A stretch of DNA of 60,000 nucleotides, from the NCBI GenBank assembly GCA_905221605.1, contig CAJNDS010000824.1, forward strand, positions 515,001-575,000, read 5' to 3'. Made by a program: the position numbers and the translations under genes. Positions 21,501-33,186 of the stretch are shown here, piece by piece. This stretch comes from Symbiodinium natans. Lineage: Eukaryota; Sar; Dinophyceae; Suessiales; Symbiodiniaceae. Numbering within the stretch: the first letter of the stretch is position 1; each line of letters begins with the position of its first letter. The notes beneath the pieces are model-generated. The model saw only the letters and a list, made by a program, of their open reading frames with translations, searched no databases and was not told the origin of the DNA.

Positions 21501-22220
21501 GTTGACAGGACTTCTTCGAACCTCTGTCGGACGTTTCGCGGTCTAGGACCAGGATCGAAGTTTCTGCGTCAGGGCTGAAGGTTAGGTCTCTGACGCGACT
21601 GTCATGAAGGCCTCTTTCCTCAATCCGACACCCTTATGCCTGGACCCCAAACCCCTGAACCCTGTAACCCTGGCCCTGAACCCGAAGCCCCGAAGTCCCT
21701 AGAAGCGCTAAGCCCTAAAGCCCTGGAAAGGTAGTCGCCACGATCAGACGGGGCTACGTCCCACGAGGCGAGGCCCTTGCAGCAAACCCTGAACCCGAGA
21801 CCGTGTCTCATGGCCTATATACCCAAGCACCCCAGAATCCTGCGATGTTCTATTGCCCCTTATTGGGTTGAAGCAGGTTTAGTGTTCAGGGCTTAGGGTT
21901 TAAGTTCTCCAAACGAAGGACCTTCAGGCAGTTGAGGACCTGAAGGGGATCCGAATCGAAAATCATCCGAAAAAACCCTCAAGCCCAAATCTGCCCTGAA
22001 GCTCTCAACCCGTGAAGCCCTCAGCCTAACCGGAAACCCTCAGCGAAAGACCTTAAACCCTGAGCCTAAAATGTCTAGCCTCAAAGCAAATCCTAAGCCA
22101 CATCGGAGGTGCGGAGGGTGCACCGCCTAGCAAAGGGGTCTGGGCCCCGGACGCTATGGTGGGATCTACATTGGGGCCCCTAAGCTCTGAACCCTGAACC
22201 TTGAGAAGCCCTGTATCGTC

Positions 22221-22327
22221 TTAGTAGCTGAGTAAGGTAACCTGTAACCTTTTGGGGTATCCGAATCCTACCAGAACTGAAAGGTAAAAAACCTTTTTCG
22301 CCCGTGGTACTCAGCAACTGGGCAGTG
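22221..22327. mobile_element. Inverted-repeat element, family 4
   Basis: TAGTAGCTGAGTAAGGTAAC and a right end GTACTCAGCAACTGGGCA; shares GTAACCTGTAACCTTTTGGG with 29967 and 40376. Confidence 0.62.
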
Positions 22328-22597
22328 GATGTCTCGGGTATGTTCACGAATTCGGGATGCGGCGGTTGGCGCCTTTCTTCGGGCGGGTGCCCGCTGTTGG
22401 GACAGAGATCGTGGTATTGGGGTTGTCGGTATGAGCTTGAAGGTTTAGGGTTTAGGGTTTAGGGTTTAATTAGGGTTTAGGGTTTTAGGGTTTAGGGTTT
22501 TGGAGGGTCCAAGGTCTGAAATATGTGGGAGATATGTGGAGCTTAGGTTTCATCTGCCCAGGGGTCTTACGGTTTCGGGTTCATTGATCCCGACCAG

Positions 22598-22658
22598 GCA
22601 TCGCTGACCTGATGTCCCAAGCCGAAAAAGCCCGCCCCAAAAAAGCGTATGAAACAGG
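22598..22658 (+). CDS. Unrecognised exon IADLMSQAEKARPKKAYETG
   Basis: Acceptor GACCAG; donor GTGAGT at 22659. The last codons overlap the terminal repeat of an inverted-repeat element (22649-22752), so the element supplies the donor. Basic and helical. Confidence 0.75.
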
Positions 22659-22752
22659 GTGAGTGTATATAGTGTTCCTCATATACATTACTATTGGTGA
22701 GTGTACAATATGCGTTGGGTGCTCCTCCTTGGAAAAAACCCTACTTCATATT
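22649..22752. mobile_element. Element family 8, overlapping an exon end
   Basis: TATGAAACAGGGTGAGTGTA at left, AACCCTACTTCATATTG at right. The GTGAGT donor lies in the terminal repeat. Second copy at 35358. Confidence 0.68.
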
Positions 22753-23051
22753 GTCCTTTGGGATCCCCGAATCAGGGGCCACAGTAGAGTAAGAATCCCA
22801 AAGTGGCCGTGATTTCAGAAAGCTGACCACATCGCACCATTCGCCCGAACTCGAGGCAGGAGCCCATCGTTAGCGTCAAATCAGGTTCAGGGTATAGGTT
22901 GTTGAGGGTACTTTAGCTTCGAGGTTGCTTTCGTGTCAACAAGCTTGCGCGGTCTTCTGCGTTTAATAGAAAGGATCGTCTACACCCTGAACCCTAAACC
23001 CTAAACCCTAAACCCCAAACCCTAAACCCCTTGTATGCCCCAAACTCCAAG

Positions 23052-23098
23052 GCGAAAGGCAAAGGCAAGGGTGGTGACAGCGGAGCCTTTGGTGCCGG
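23052..23098 (+). CDS. Unrecognised exon AKGKGKGGDSGAFGAG
   Basis: Acceptor TCCAAG, donor GTAGCT. Glycine/lysine-rich linker, similar in style to the K-A-K-G-T-G-K-G-E segment at 25790-25810 and the P-G-K-G-K-S at 33188. Confidence 0.65.
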
Positions 23099-23189
23099 GT
23101 AGCTCAGTGCCGGAGAGTCGTCGCTGGCAGGTTCGTTAGAATGGATGTGGCCCTCAACCCTAAAGCCGAAACCTTGAAAGCTTGGCATC

Positions 23190-23395
23190 AGGGTTTAGTA
23201 GGGTTTAGGGTCTAGGGGGTTTAGGGGGTTGGGGGGGGTTTAGGGGGTTGTGGGGGTTTGGGGGGGTTTAGGGGGTTTAGGGGGTTTAGGGGGTTTAGGG
23301 GGTTGGGGGGGGTTTAGGGGGTTTAGGAGGTTTAGGAGATTTGGGGGTTTAGGGGGTTTAGGGGGTTTAGGGGGTTTAGGGGGTTTAGGGGTTTA
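23190..23395 (+). repeat. TTTAGGGGG-type array
   Basis: A run of GGTTTAGGG units lengthened by extra Gs (GGGGGTTTA), about 20 copies; the ORF over it is a Gly-rich repeat translation. Confidence 0.88.
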
Positions 23396-24067
23396 CGGCA
23401 TCGTGTCAGCAAAGCCTAAACATTCGACCTGGACCCAGGCGTCAGTGTTCAGGGTTAAGCTTAGAGCCTGGGCTAATACCAAGGCCCATATCCAACCAAC
23501 TGCCCACTTCATCCTGTTGGGGCTCTATGAAAACAGCCCTAAACCCTAAACCCTAAACCCTAAAGCCTGGACCTCAGACATCCATTAGGAGCCCTGAATA
23601 AGTTCATGACCGCTCCCCCTGAACCCTAGACTCACCCTAAACCCAAAGCCCCTAAACCCTAATTACCCATTGCCCTAAACCCTAAACCCTAAAGCCCAAA
23701 CCCTAATTCCCAAGGCTCTAACTCGAAATTCTAAACCAAGTGAGATTGCCATGCATGGAGCCATTCCTCTTCCATTCCCATCTTATCCGCAAGCCCTGAG
23801 CCTGGCGCGCCTTGCGGTTTGGGGTTTAGGGTTTAGGGTGTAGGGTTTAGGGTTTGGGGCTTAGGGTTTGGGTGAGGGTTTAGGGTTTAGGGTTTTGTTT
23901 GATTCGCCTGTTTTACCATCGGAAGGTAACTATTCCCAAGGACTACGGCAGGTTTCGCGCTCGCTCTAAGCCCAAAGCCCATCTTCCATCCCACTCGGGA
24001 CAACCGAAAGATTTCCTGCCTGTCAACCAAAAACCCTGAACCTGAAGCCTTAAACCGCTCCCAACCC

Positions 24068-24109
<42 letters not shown>

Positions 24110-24413
24110 CCCTAACCCCTAAACCCTGAACCCTGAACCCTGAACCCTGAAACCCTAAACCCTGAACCTCCCTGCCTTGCCCCTCCACTGCCCGGCTCCC
24201 AGCTCTTCTTTATGTTGCACGGTATCTTGCAGCTGTACTCAGGGCATATAAGGCACCTACTTCCCTAAGTCCCCAAACCCTAAACCCTAACATAGACCCA
24301 AAATGTAGGATTCCCTGATAATAAGAACCCCAATAAGGCACCCCCTAATTCCAGAACCCCCCCCCCCCCCCCATGTTGCAACCTGCCAACTTTTTCGGGC
24401 TTGGGGGCTACAG

Positions 24414-24477
24414 GTAGACCTGGCAGCCCAGGTTGGCAGTGTCTTCTCGCCGCAAATGCACCACGGCGGTGGAAAAG
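24414..24477 (+). CDS. Unrecognised exon VDLAAQVGSVFSPQMHHGGG
   Basis: Acceptor GCTACAG, GC donor at 24478 (without it TGA follows at once). Preceded by poly-C and a decayed inverted-repeat element (24295-24362), followed by TA/CATA microsatellite (24548-24680). Confidence 0.7.
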
Positions 24478-25112
24478 GCTGACGACCTACAGCCGTGGCC
24501 AGTGGATGCTTCATTTCATTTTGGGCTTTAGGGAGCATGCGTGTGAATATATATATATATATACATACATACATGAATGCATATGCGTCTCATATTTGTA
24601 TGATATATGTGTACATTGCCTTCAGATCATTTCCTTACACACTCATATACGTATGTTTACATACACACGCACAAATCAGTAAGAGTGTATGGCTGCATGC
24701 CGCCCAGTCGGAGAAAAAAACAAACTAAACATCCTAAACCCTATGCCCTAAACCCTGACCCTAAGCCCTACTTCGTAAACCCCTAAACCACCCTGAACCC
24801 AAAACCCTAAACCCTACACCCTACACACTAAACCCTAAACCACCCTCAACTTGAGTCTCGGAAGGCGACCGCCACAGAAGAGACCTCGTGCCGACAGATG
24901 TTTCTGCTGTCGAGTCCGCAGTGCCGGGGAGCTCAGGACGCAGGAGTTCGGGTTCAGGATTTAGGGGGCTTTAGGGTTTAGTCTAAACCCTCTAAACCCT
25001 CTAAACCCTCTAAACCCTCTGAACCCTCTGAACCCTCTAAGCCCTCTAAACCCTAAATCAACTAAGCTCTCCCCAAAGAAGCCCAACACAAAACCCGAAA
25101 GCCCTCAACCAG

Positions 25113-25181
25113 GCTCGAGCTCAACGACCTGGGCCTCTTCCCGGATCAGCCGCTGAGCGTGTCGACGCTGCTCACGCTGCG
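25113..25181 (+). CDS. Unrecognised exon LELNDLGLFPDQPLSVSTLL
   Basis: Acceptor TCAACCAG, donor GTGTAT, strongly G/C-ending codons. No domain recognised. Likely in the same gene as the exons at 25590-26410. Confidence 0.75.
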
Positions 25182-25589
25182 GTGTATCTCGGAGGCTGTT
25201 TAGGGTTTAGGGTTTCGGGTTTAATTAGGGTCCTAAGCCCTCAACTACCCTAAGCCCAGGGCGAAGGGTTGGGGAGTTTTAGGGTTTAGGGTTTTGGGGC
25301 CCCACAGCCTTACAGTCCATCTCATCTAGATACCCTAGAGCCTTAGCATCGCCAGCTGTTCACTTCAACCCTGCAAATACTAAGCCCGATGAGCGTAAAC
25401 CCACAGCCCATTTCCTAATTGTAAGTCTTCGGAGGTTCGTTAAAGCACGGATGCGTATGAGCTCAGAGCCATCTGACGCAGGGCCCACGTTCAAAGCAGC
25501 ACCCATGAAGTCGGGGTAGGGGTTTGGGGCTTTGACGTTTAAACACCGGACACCTAAATCCTGACCCCTAAACCCTAAACCTTTTTCAG

Positions 25590-26410
25590 CACTGGACAGC
25601 AGAATTTACTGAACTGTCCAATATCAGCACCCCTCAGGTTTGTACGCCCCCTTTGAAGGCGAATCTTAGATACCACTGCGCAGATAGGGTTTAGGGTTTT
25701 GCCCCCCCCCCCCCACCGGAAATCAATATACGCCTTCAAGCAATGGATGCAGGAGAGAGCGTTGGAGATGGTCGAGAACCTGAAAGCCAAAGGCACTGGC
25801 AAAGGCGAGGGATTTGGGGTTATTAGGCCTTAAACCCTACACCCTAAATCCTTCTTGGGTTTGCTTACGAGGACCTTCTTTCGCACAGGTTTTCCTTAGG
25901 GTTTGAAAAGGAAAGCCTCGGTGCCTGATATGCTCTAGGGCTTTACGGCGTCGGGCTTGCTAGCCCATGGAAGCCCCTTTAAGGGCTTATGGGGGGCTCA
26001 CAGGAGTTCGGGTTTGAGCTGAGCAATCAGGAAATCCACACACCCCAAACCCTAAGCCCTATAAACCCTGAACAGACTTAAAAGCCTCGCTCTTCGGGGC
26101 TGTGTTCTCAGGGCTCCGAGTCTTGGAGTTGATGTGGGTCGTGTCGGATCAAGGGTCAGGGATGTATCTGGCCTGGCCTGCGTGGGTCCGCAGCAGAAAG
26201 ACCGTACCCAAGAAGGTTCCGTTTCATTAGGGTTTGGGGTTGAGGGCTTAGGGTTCGAGGGTTGAGGGCTTAGGGTTGAGGGTTGAGGGTCGAGGGTTGA
26301 GGGTTGAGGGGCTCATCATTTGAGGGGCCTCGGTCGGCCCGGAACCCTAAGCTCGATGCCTCTGCGCGCTGCCAGGCAAAGCCGTCTCCAACCCCAACAA
26401 CTACCTGCAG
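25590..26410 (+). CDS. Unrecognised gene, chain C: four phase-consistent exons
   Basis: Exons 25590-25637 (HWTAEFTELSNISTPQ), 25741-25810 (QWMQERALEMVENLKAKGTG), 26112-26189 (LRVLELMWVVSDQGSGMYLA then WPAWV) and 26376-26410 (KAVSNPNNYLQ). Total 231 nt, one frame. Donors GT, GA, GC, GC. The GC donor at 26190 joins to give VRKAVSNPNNY; the GT at 26216 would break the frame. Function unknown. Confidence 0.75.
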
Positions 26411-26662
26411 GCCAGCAGATTGACACCGGGGATGAAGACATATATATGTTAAAATATACAGGCATATATATATATATATGTATATACACATAAATCTCCA
26501 TATATCTGTACACACATATGAAGTCTGCGTATATACATATATGTATATTTTGTATATACATTGGCAAATATCTATCAACTTCTGTATTCATATCTAGATC
26601 TAGGTCTATCTTTATACATGAACTACGATCAGCGGGTGTTCTCTAAAACTTTCGGGCTCAGG

Positions 26663-27120
26663 GAGTTCGAAAGGATCATTGGGGCTAACCGCTGCTTGCT
26701 GCGATGCTGCGAGTTCTCATTGGGGTTGCAAGGCTCGTGCCTGGGTCAGAGTTTAGGGTACAGGGCTGCTTAGGGTCTACTACTGTTTGCCTAAGAAGCC
26801 CAAACCCCCCCCCCCCCCCCATCCCCCAACAAAAAACACATAAGAATGGAATGACATGTATTCTTTCTTGTAAGCGCAATATCGAGATTGCAACTTTGCA
26901 TTGTTTTGGGTGTTCTCAAGCAAGTAGTAGTTTAAATTTGGGTGTTCTCAAGCCAATAGTAGTTTAGGGTATGTGGGTTGCAGAACTCAAGCCCTTGAGT
27001 CGCGAGACTAACTTACCAAACCTGCTGAAGCAGAACTGCGCAAGAAGCGAAGCAGTGGAGTTGAAATCCAATATCAAGAATCAAGAAGAGCAGCCTTATA
27101 AATCCCAAACAAACTCAAGT
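26663..27120 (+). CDS. Possible exons with weak support
   Basis: At 26664 LREFERIIGANRCLLRCCEF is open, and at about 26984 after TTGCAG the frame ELKPLSRETNLPNLLKQNCA continues ARSEAVELKSNIKNQ. Both look codon-like but I cannot tie them by phase to neighbours. The interval 26790-26970 is intron-like (poly-C and a direct duplication). Confidence 0.4.
26904..26966 (+). repeat. Direct duplication of a ~31-bp unit
   Basis: TTGGGTGTTCTCAAGC followed by AAGTAGTAGTTTA, repeated once with small changes. A similar single copy (CTCTCAAGCCAAGAGTAGT) is at 28012. Confidence 0.8.
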
Positions 27121-27294
27121 CCTAAACCCCATGAACCCTACCTAAACCCCATTAGCCTCGTAAACCCCCTAAACCCCCTAAGCCCCCTAAACCCCGCAAA
27201 CCCTAAAACCCTAAACCCTAACCCCTAAACCCTAAACCCTAAACCCTGAACCCTGAACCCTGAACCCTGAACCTGAACCCCCACTCTCACCCAG

Positions 27295-28566
27295 GCGGCA
27301 GTTTGCAAGGTGGTGAGAGAAGGTGGGGGCACAGGGGTCTTGCCCAGCCACCGGCCCCAGATTCTTTTCGGGTTTAGGGTTTAGGGTTTAGGGTTTAGGG
27401 TTTAGGGTTTAGGGTTTAGGGTTTGGCGGAATAGGCCAGGGAGCCTGAGTCTAGAGTCGAGGTTTTGTTGTTTTGGTGTTTAGGGGCTTAGGGGCTTAGG
27501 GTTTGGGGGGTCAGGGGATGGAGGCTTTGGGAGCTTCGGGCTTCGCAGGCTTTAGGGCTTCGCGTTTTCAAGTTCGGGGTTCAGGGTTTGGGGTTTAGGG
27601 TTTGGGGTTTAGGGTTTAGGGTGGTTCAGGGCCGCACATCCGACATTTTTGGGGGGGTGGGGGGGGGGGGGGGGTTCTGGGTGTTTGGGGAGTCAGGGAT
27701 ACGCAGGTTTCCGATTATTTGTATCTGTTTGTGCTTCATCAATATACATATATAAATATGTATATACATGTGTGTTTTTTGTGAGGGGGGGGGGCGGTTT
27801 GGGCTTCAGAGGTTTGGTTTTTTGGGTTTCAAGAGTTGGGGTTTAGGTTTTTGGTGCGCCAAAGGGTTTCGATCTCGAGATGGAAGGGGCCTATTCCGAA
27901 ACCCCCTTGAACTCTCTTTGTAGAATCCCCCCCCCCCCCCCCACCCCCGGCTCAACACATGGAATGACCCTTATTGTTTCCCTTCTCGGGAAGAACATGC
28001 TTGTTTGGTGGCTCTCAAGCCAAGAGTAGTGAAGAGGACCCCTCCGAAACTATGATCTTGCGCTCGCAGTATGATCTTCCAAGCTCCCACGCTCTTGCTC
28101 CGCATGGTGCCTTTTCTACAAGGGCCCACATCATCGTAGTAAACCCTAAACCCTAAACCCCAAACCCTAAACCCTAAACCCGAAACCCTAAACCCTAAAC
28201 CCTAGACCTAAGAGCCCATATGATAGTAGGTTGCCCTGTGCAGGGTCTTCCCTCACCTGGGCCCTAGAGTTGCGGGAACCCCACTGCCATCCCAGGCGCC
28301 GGCAAAGGTGGTGCCTCCAAAAACTACACAGGCCACCATCAGCCTGAAACCTCACCCCCAAACCCTAAACCCTAGCCCTAAACCCTAAACCCCTCAACCC
28401 TAAACCCTAAACCCCAAACCCTCCACCCCTAAACACTAAGCTCCAGTTTGGGCGCAAGCTCTCTGGGTGTCCCTGGCCCCTCCCTTGTTGTTGCGACTGC
28501 ATGTCACGGTTTGCGGCTTGGACCAGCGCCAGCTTGACGAAGCACACAGCTGGCACCATGATTCTG
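27295..28566 (+). CDS. Unrecognised gene, chain D: exons 27295-27371, 28244-28331, 28447-28566
   Basis: AAVCKVVREGGGTGVLPSHR; VFPHLGPRVAGTPLPSQAPA then KVVPPKTTQ; FGRKLSGCPWPLPCCCDCMS then RFAAWTSASLTKHT. Total 285 nt in one frame. Donors GTTTAGGG (27372), GC (28332) and GC (28567). Proline-rich then cysteine-rich. An open stretch NYALLQLQNSHNPNVLKALN with a stop at about 28731 follows and could be a last exon. Confidence 0.72.
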
Positions 28567-29264
28567 GCCCTAAACCCTAAACCGTAAAACCTTAAACCCT
28601 AAACAGCCTAAACCCTAAACCGCAACTCTGGGTCGGATTTGGGTTCTCCTTCAGGAACTACGCGCTCCTACAACTCCAGAACTCCCACAACCCCAATGTC
28701 CTTAAAGCCTTAAATGCCCGTAGAGCCTAGAGTCTAGGCCCTAAAGCAATACCCCATGCACCCTATTCCTAAACAGACCCCCTCCCAAAATAAATAATAC
28801 AAAAAAAAGTAAGACCCCTTTGCCAGGCAATCAGAGCCGACAAAGGGCCGAAGAGCTGGGTTTGATGTTGGCCTGGCACCGAGCGCTGTCACTTCGAGAC
28901 GTTCAGGGTTCACGCTTTGGAGAGGGAACGATAGACCCCAAATTGTAGGATCCGCTTAGAATAAGGACCCCAAATAGGGTACCCCTCATATCCTTTACCC
29001 CCCAATTAACAGTTTTCTCTCCTGAGTGTTTGGACTGTACTCAGCTTCAGTTGCAAGCACGGGGATGCCAGAACCCCCTTCCCCCCCCCCCCCCCACAGC
29101 GCAAGGCAGTGCAAGTCAAAACTAACAGAGAGCCGAAAATATGATGTAGTAAAACTGTTTAACATGCATAGCATATTTACAGATGCACATATACTAGCTC
29201 AGATTTACAGACATCAACCGTTTCATGTTTCATAAGCCTGATGTATTCGACATTTCGACATTAG

Positions 29265-29340
29265 GACGATGAGTCCTCCGGCGTCCTGGCCCGAATGCCG
29301 CTCCGGCTCCGGACTCAGCGATTGCGATGCGAACTTTGCT
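29265..29340 (+). CDS. Unrecognised exon DDESSGVLARMPLRLRTQRL
   Basis: Acceptor ACATTAG, donor GTCCTT, phase 1 at the end. Acidic then arginine-rich. The overlapping ATG ORF in another frame (29269) is less likely because it ignores the acceptor. Confidence 0.55.
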
Positions 29341-29966
29341 GTCCTTGGGGCGGGAGGGAGGTTTAGGATTTTGGGTTTTGGGTGTTTTTTGGTGGGGGGG
29401 GGGGGGGGGGGGGGGAGGTTGCGGATTTTAGGCTTTGGGGTTTATGGCTTAGGGGTTAATCCTGTAGGGGGCCGATTCCACTAGAATGCGCATATTCTGG
29501 GTCATTTGTACAGACACTACATGCAGGCTGTAAGGCGAGGACGTTGGCAATCCATCGGCCTTTTTAAACCCATGCCTTTATGAGCCGAGATGTTTGGGAG
29601 CTAGCCAGCAAGAGGGAGAGATCTTACCGAGTTCAAACCCTAAGCCCTAAACCCTACACCCTAGACCCCAGACCCCAAACCCTATCCTCCTAGTTGTCTG
29701 CCAGGATCCAGAAGCTGTCGCTTGAGCTGTGAAGGGTTTTGTGTTCAGGGTTCAGGGTTTAGAGAACGGAAGACGCTCTGGTCGTGGAGCAGCCTCAAAC
29801 TTGAATCCCCCGCTCCCCCCCTCTACCCCCCCCCCCCCCGCCCCGCAGACGCACAAGAAATTGGTTTTAAATTATGAACAATACACAACCAAAACAACTT
29901 CCAAACCCCAAAATGTCTGCAAAACGCTTTAAAACAGTAAGCCCTAAATCCTAAAGCCTAACCTCA

Positions 29967-30067
29967 GTAGTAGAGTAGGTAACCTTTAACCTTTTTGGGG
30001 TAATAGATTCCCCTTAGAATCCCAAAGGTTAACCTTTAAAACCCCTAGGTACTGGACAACTAAGTAG
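29967..30067. mobile_element. Inverted-repeat element, family 4
   Basis: AGTAGTAGAGTAGGTAACC at left, GGTACTGGACAACTAAGTAG at right. Inner AACCTTTAACCTTT pairs with AAAGGTTAACCTTT. Confidence 0.68.
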
Positions 30068-30145
30068 CACCCTAAACCCTAAACCCTAAACCCTAAGCCC
30101 TAAACCCTAAAACCTAAAGCCTAACACTTCCCGCGTCTCTCAAAG

Positions 30146-31338
30146 GTCTGCCTTGCAACTGCTGGAGGCCATTTGGCCTGAGGAAAGAGATCAAGTGTTG
30201 GGGTTTAGGGTTTAGGGTTTAGGGTTTAGGGTTTAGGGTTTAGGGTTTCGGGTTTAGGGTTTAGGGTTTAGGCCTGCAGGCCAATCCCAACCAACTGCAA
30301 GGGTCTAGGGCTTTGGGTTTTAGAGGGTTCAGGGTTCTGGAAGACCACATGCAAGGGCCGAAGCAGATCTCGGAGTTGCTTTGTCTGTCTCTTTTGGAGC
30401 TTGGAAGACCAAGTGGGGCTTGCTCTAAATTTAGGGCGTCCTTAGGGGGGGGGGGGGGTATGGAACTAAGGACCCTATATTAAATTCGACTCCCCTGAGA
30501 CAGACAAGGCCCTAAACCCAGGAGGAGCGAGGCCTGAGTTGCGGGGCTTTGAGGGCGTCTGATCAAGGCGACCACCTTTCCAGGGCTTTCGGGTTGGGGT
30601 TTTAGGGTTTAAGGTTTATGGTGTGGGGTTTGGGGTTTTAGGACTGGCAAATACTCTTCAATTCACTTGATCACCTCGGTTTAGGCCCAGACCCTGAAAC
30701 CTTCGAAGACTTCCTTGCGCCCAGGGGGCGGCCGAGGCAAGGCGGAATGGCGAGGCCTGACACAGATAGGGTTGAGGGTTTAGGGTTTAGGGTTTAGGGC
30801 ATCAGGCCTTCGGGATTTCGGGTTTCCGGCTCTAGGCGTTTAAGGTCTTAGAGGTTTCGAGTTCAGGGTTGAGATTTTGGTTCACGCGTCGGAAGTAGAG
30901 GTCGGTTCGGGCCAAGTATGTGGCCACGCCAGGGTATGGCTTGGTAGCCCAGTGGTGCCCTTTTGCGTGTTTTGGGTCTTGGGTTCCCTTACAAAAGTAA
31001 CCCAAGCCCCCCAAAAGGGTACCTTTAGTATTGGAGTTTGGGGTTTTGGGAACCCTAAAGCCCCCAAAGCCTTACGCCTGAGCCCTACACTATCCCCTGC
31101 ACTATCCGTGTACCTCAACCAAATGAAACCATGTCATGATTGACTCGTGCCTCAGGGTCTTGACTCAGCCCAAAGACCAGACCACCAAAGGCTGTTACAG
31201 ATCAGCCCTGGTGTGCTGGAAGTACTGCAAAGCCACAGTAGGCAGGAACTTGATTCCATATCGGTGGGGTGTAGGGTTTGGACCACCGTGCCCTGCAGGA
31301 TCCCATCATGTACATCCTGGAAAACGGCAACAATGGAG
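30146..31338 (+). CDS. Unrecognised gene, chain E: five phase-consistent exons
   Basis: Exons 30146-30202 (SALQLLEAIWPEERDQVLG), 30333-30412 (VLEDHMQGPKQISELLCLSL), 30691-30770 (PETFEDFLAPRGRPRQGGMA), 31156-31263 (GLDSAQRPDHQRLLQISPGV, LEVLQSHSRQELDSIS), 31299-31338 (DPIMYILENGNNG). Donors all GT; one is GTTTAGGG. Leucine-rich amphipathic helices suggest a helical repeat or coiled coil. The segment at 31683 can continue in phase 1 or be a terminal exon (STLMVATEGLF then TAA). Confidence 0.78.
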
Positions 31339-32035
31339 GTCCGGACATGTTTCGGGTTCAGGGTTTAGGGTTTTGAGTCTTGGGGCTTCGAGGTGGAGAT
31401 CTTAAAGGCATCCGGGTGGCTCGGAGGCTTAGGGAAGCCGGACCCCTCAAGTACCCCTTGAACCCTAAACTCTACACCCTAAGTGCACCTTAGATGAGGG
31501 CGGAGGTTGTATTCATAGGGTACCTCAAAGGCTTTCTTAGGGAGGTCCAATAGGTTTAGTTGAGCTTGGGCCCTGGTGTGCCCCATCACCCCCCTACTTG
31601 GATCTCTGAGACTTCCTAAACCCTAAACCCTAAACCCTAAACCCTAAATCTCGGAGACTTCTGCCCTAAGCTCTGAGACCAGAGCACCCTCATGGTGGCG
31701 ACCGAGGGCTTGTTTTAAGTCAACACTCCCTTGCATCTCAGTTGGGGGTTTAGGGTTTAGGGCTGGCCTTGTAGCTAACTTTCATCGTGAATTTGGTAGA
31801 TGTCCTTGTAGAATGACTCGGTGCCCCGAACGGGGACCCGAAGTTATAATAGAGGTCCCGGTCACCCCATGGCACGTGGGGCGCAGGATTCCATACAAAC
31901 AACTGTGACTCCCCTGGCCCAAACCAAAAGGCCCCAAGGCCCTATAAGCCTAAAACCTAGACCCGAAACCCTCCCCCCCAAAACGCGGACCCTGATTTTC
32001 GAACGACCACCCCTTACTCTGGACCCGATACTGAG

Positions 32036-32105
32036 ACGACAACCCCATATTGAATACTTCCGGCCAGATGGCGAGCCTGACGCGAAGAGGATACGACTCA
32101 CCTAG
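32036..32105 (+). CDS. Possible terminal exon with basic tail
   Basis: QPHIEYFRPDGEPDAKRIRL then T and TAG after ACTGAG. It is the 3' part of a 94-codon ORF whose 5' part contains degraded CCCTAAA units and so is probably intron. K-R-I-R near the end is a possible nuclear signal. Confidence 0.5.
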
Positions 32106-32815
32106 GCCCATGGTTGTTGTTGTCCGGGGAGCTTTTTTCGGATTCGGATCGCGTCTCGAGCTCTGAGTCCTAGCACTCAGGTCATGTAGTCAGTGCTCTA
32201 CAGTTGTTCCTGGCGGGCAATCTTCGGACAAGAAGCGCGATCAACCTTGTTATGTCACTGTTGCCACGTGATCTTAGCAACCGTTTGCAGTCTTATCGCC
32301 AACTCGACACCAGCAGTACTTCGACAACGTTGTAACTGTGTTGGCAGCTAACTGCCCTCAAAACGCCAGAAAAAACCAAGTCCCGCAACCCAAACCCCAA
32401 CCTTGATTTGTCTTGTGTTCTGTAGCCGAGGGGCCCTTTCTTTGGCACCATGGCATCTTTCTGTTTTTTTTGGATACCTTGCAGCTTTAGCAAAGGGTTT
32501 AGGGTTTAGGGCAAGTCCTTAAGTTTGATCTTCTGTGCATCCGCACGACAATCCGAAGCTACGGCTATGTCCCGGACCTTACAGCTCTTGATCTCCTCAG
32601 ACATCTCAACTGCAGGACAGGCCCGAAGGCCCCAAACCCTAAACCCTCAACTCTCAACGCTAAATTTAAGAGCCTCCGGCTCAAGCCGCCGACCCCGCTG
32701 GAGCATAGTTGAGACCCGCTCGCATGGAAGATCATCCCAACCTGCTCGGCAGAGTTCTGTGAATCGTTTGGGGGGGGGTAGGGGGTAGCACCAGGACAAG
32801 CTCAAGCTAAAAAGA

Positions 32816-32818
<3 letters not shown>

Positions 32819-32868
<50 letters not shown>

Positions 32869-32948
32869 GGGGGGGGGGTGGGGGGCGGGTGGGGGGGGGT
32901 GGGGGGGGGTGGGGGGGGGTGGGGGGGGGGTGGGGGGGGTGGGGGGGT
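32819..32948 (+). repeat. Poly-G tract of about 130 bp
   Basis: Begins with more than 45 consecutive G, then G runs broken by T. Confidence 0.95.
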
Positions 32949-33107
32949 CCCCACGTTTTGGGGGGGTAAGGAGGGAAAGAGGAGGTTTTCACAGGTCGGC
33001 GGACCCTAGACCCTGAACCCTAAACCTAGAACCCCAAAGCCCTAAACCCTGTACAGACTCTAAAGCCCTAAACCCTAAAACCCGAAACGCGAAGACTCTA
33101 AAACCCT

Positions 33108-33186
33108 AAACCCCAAACCCCAAACCCCAAACCCCAAACCCCAAACCCCAAACCCCAAACCCCAAACCCCAAACCCCAAACCCCAG
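33108..33186 (+). repeat. CCCCAAA array
   Basis: Eleven uniform ACCCCAA units, a one-base variant of the telomere-like repeat, ending at the acceptor CCCCAG before 33187. Confidence 0.9.

Noticed and set aside
31821-32035. 5' part of the 94-codon ORF as an exon
   Set aside because: Contains CCTAAAACC/CCCGAAACC telomere-like decay and no acceptor-defined start; only the last 23 codons look coding.
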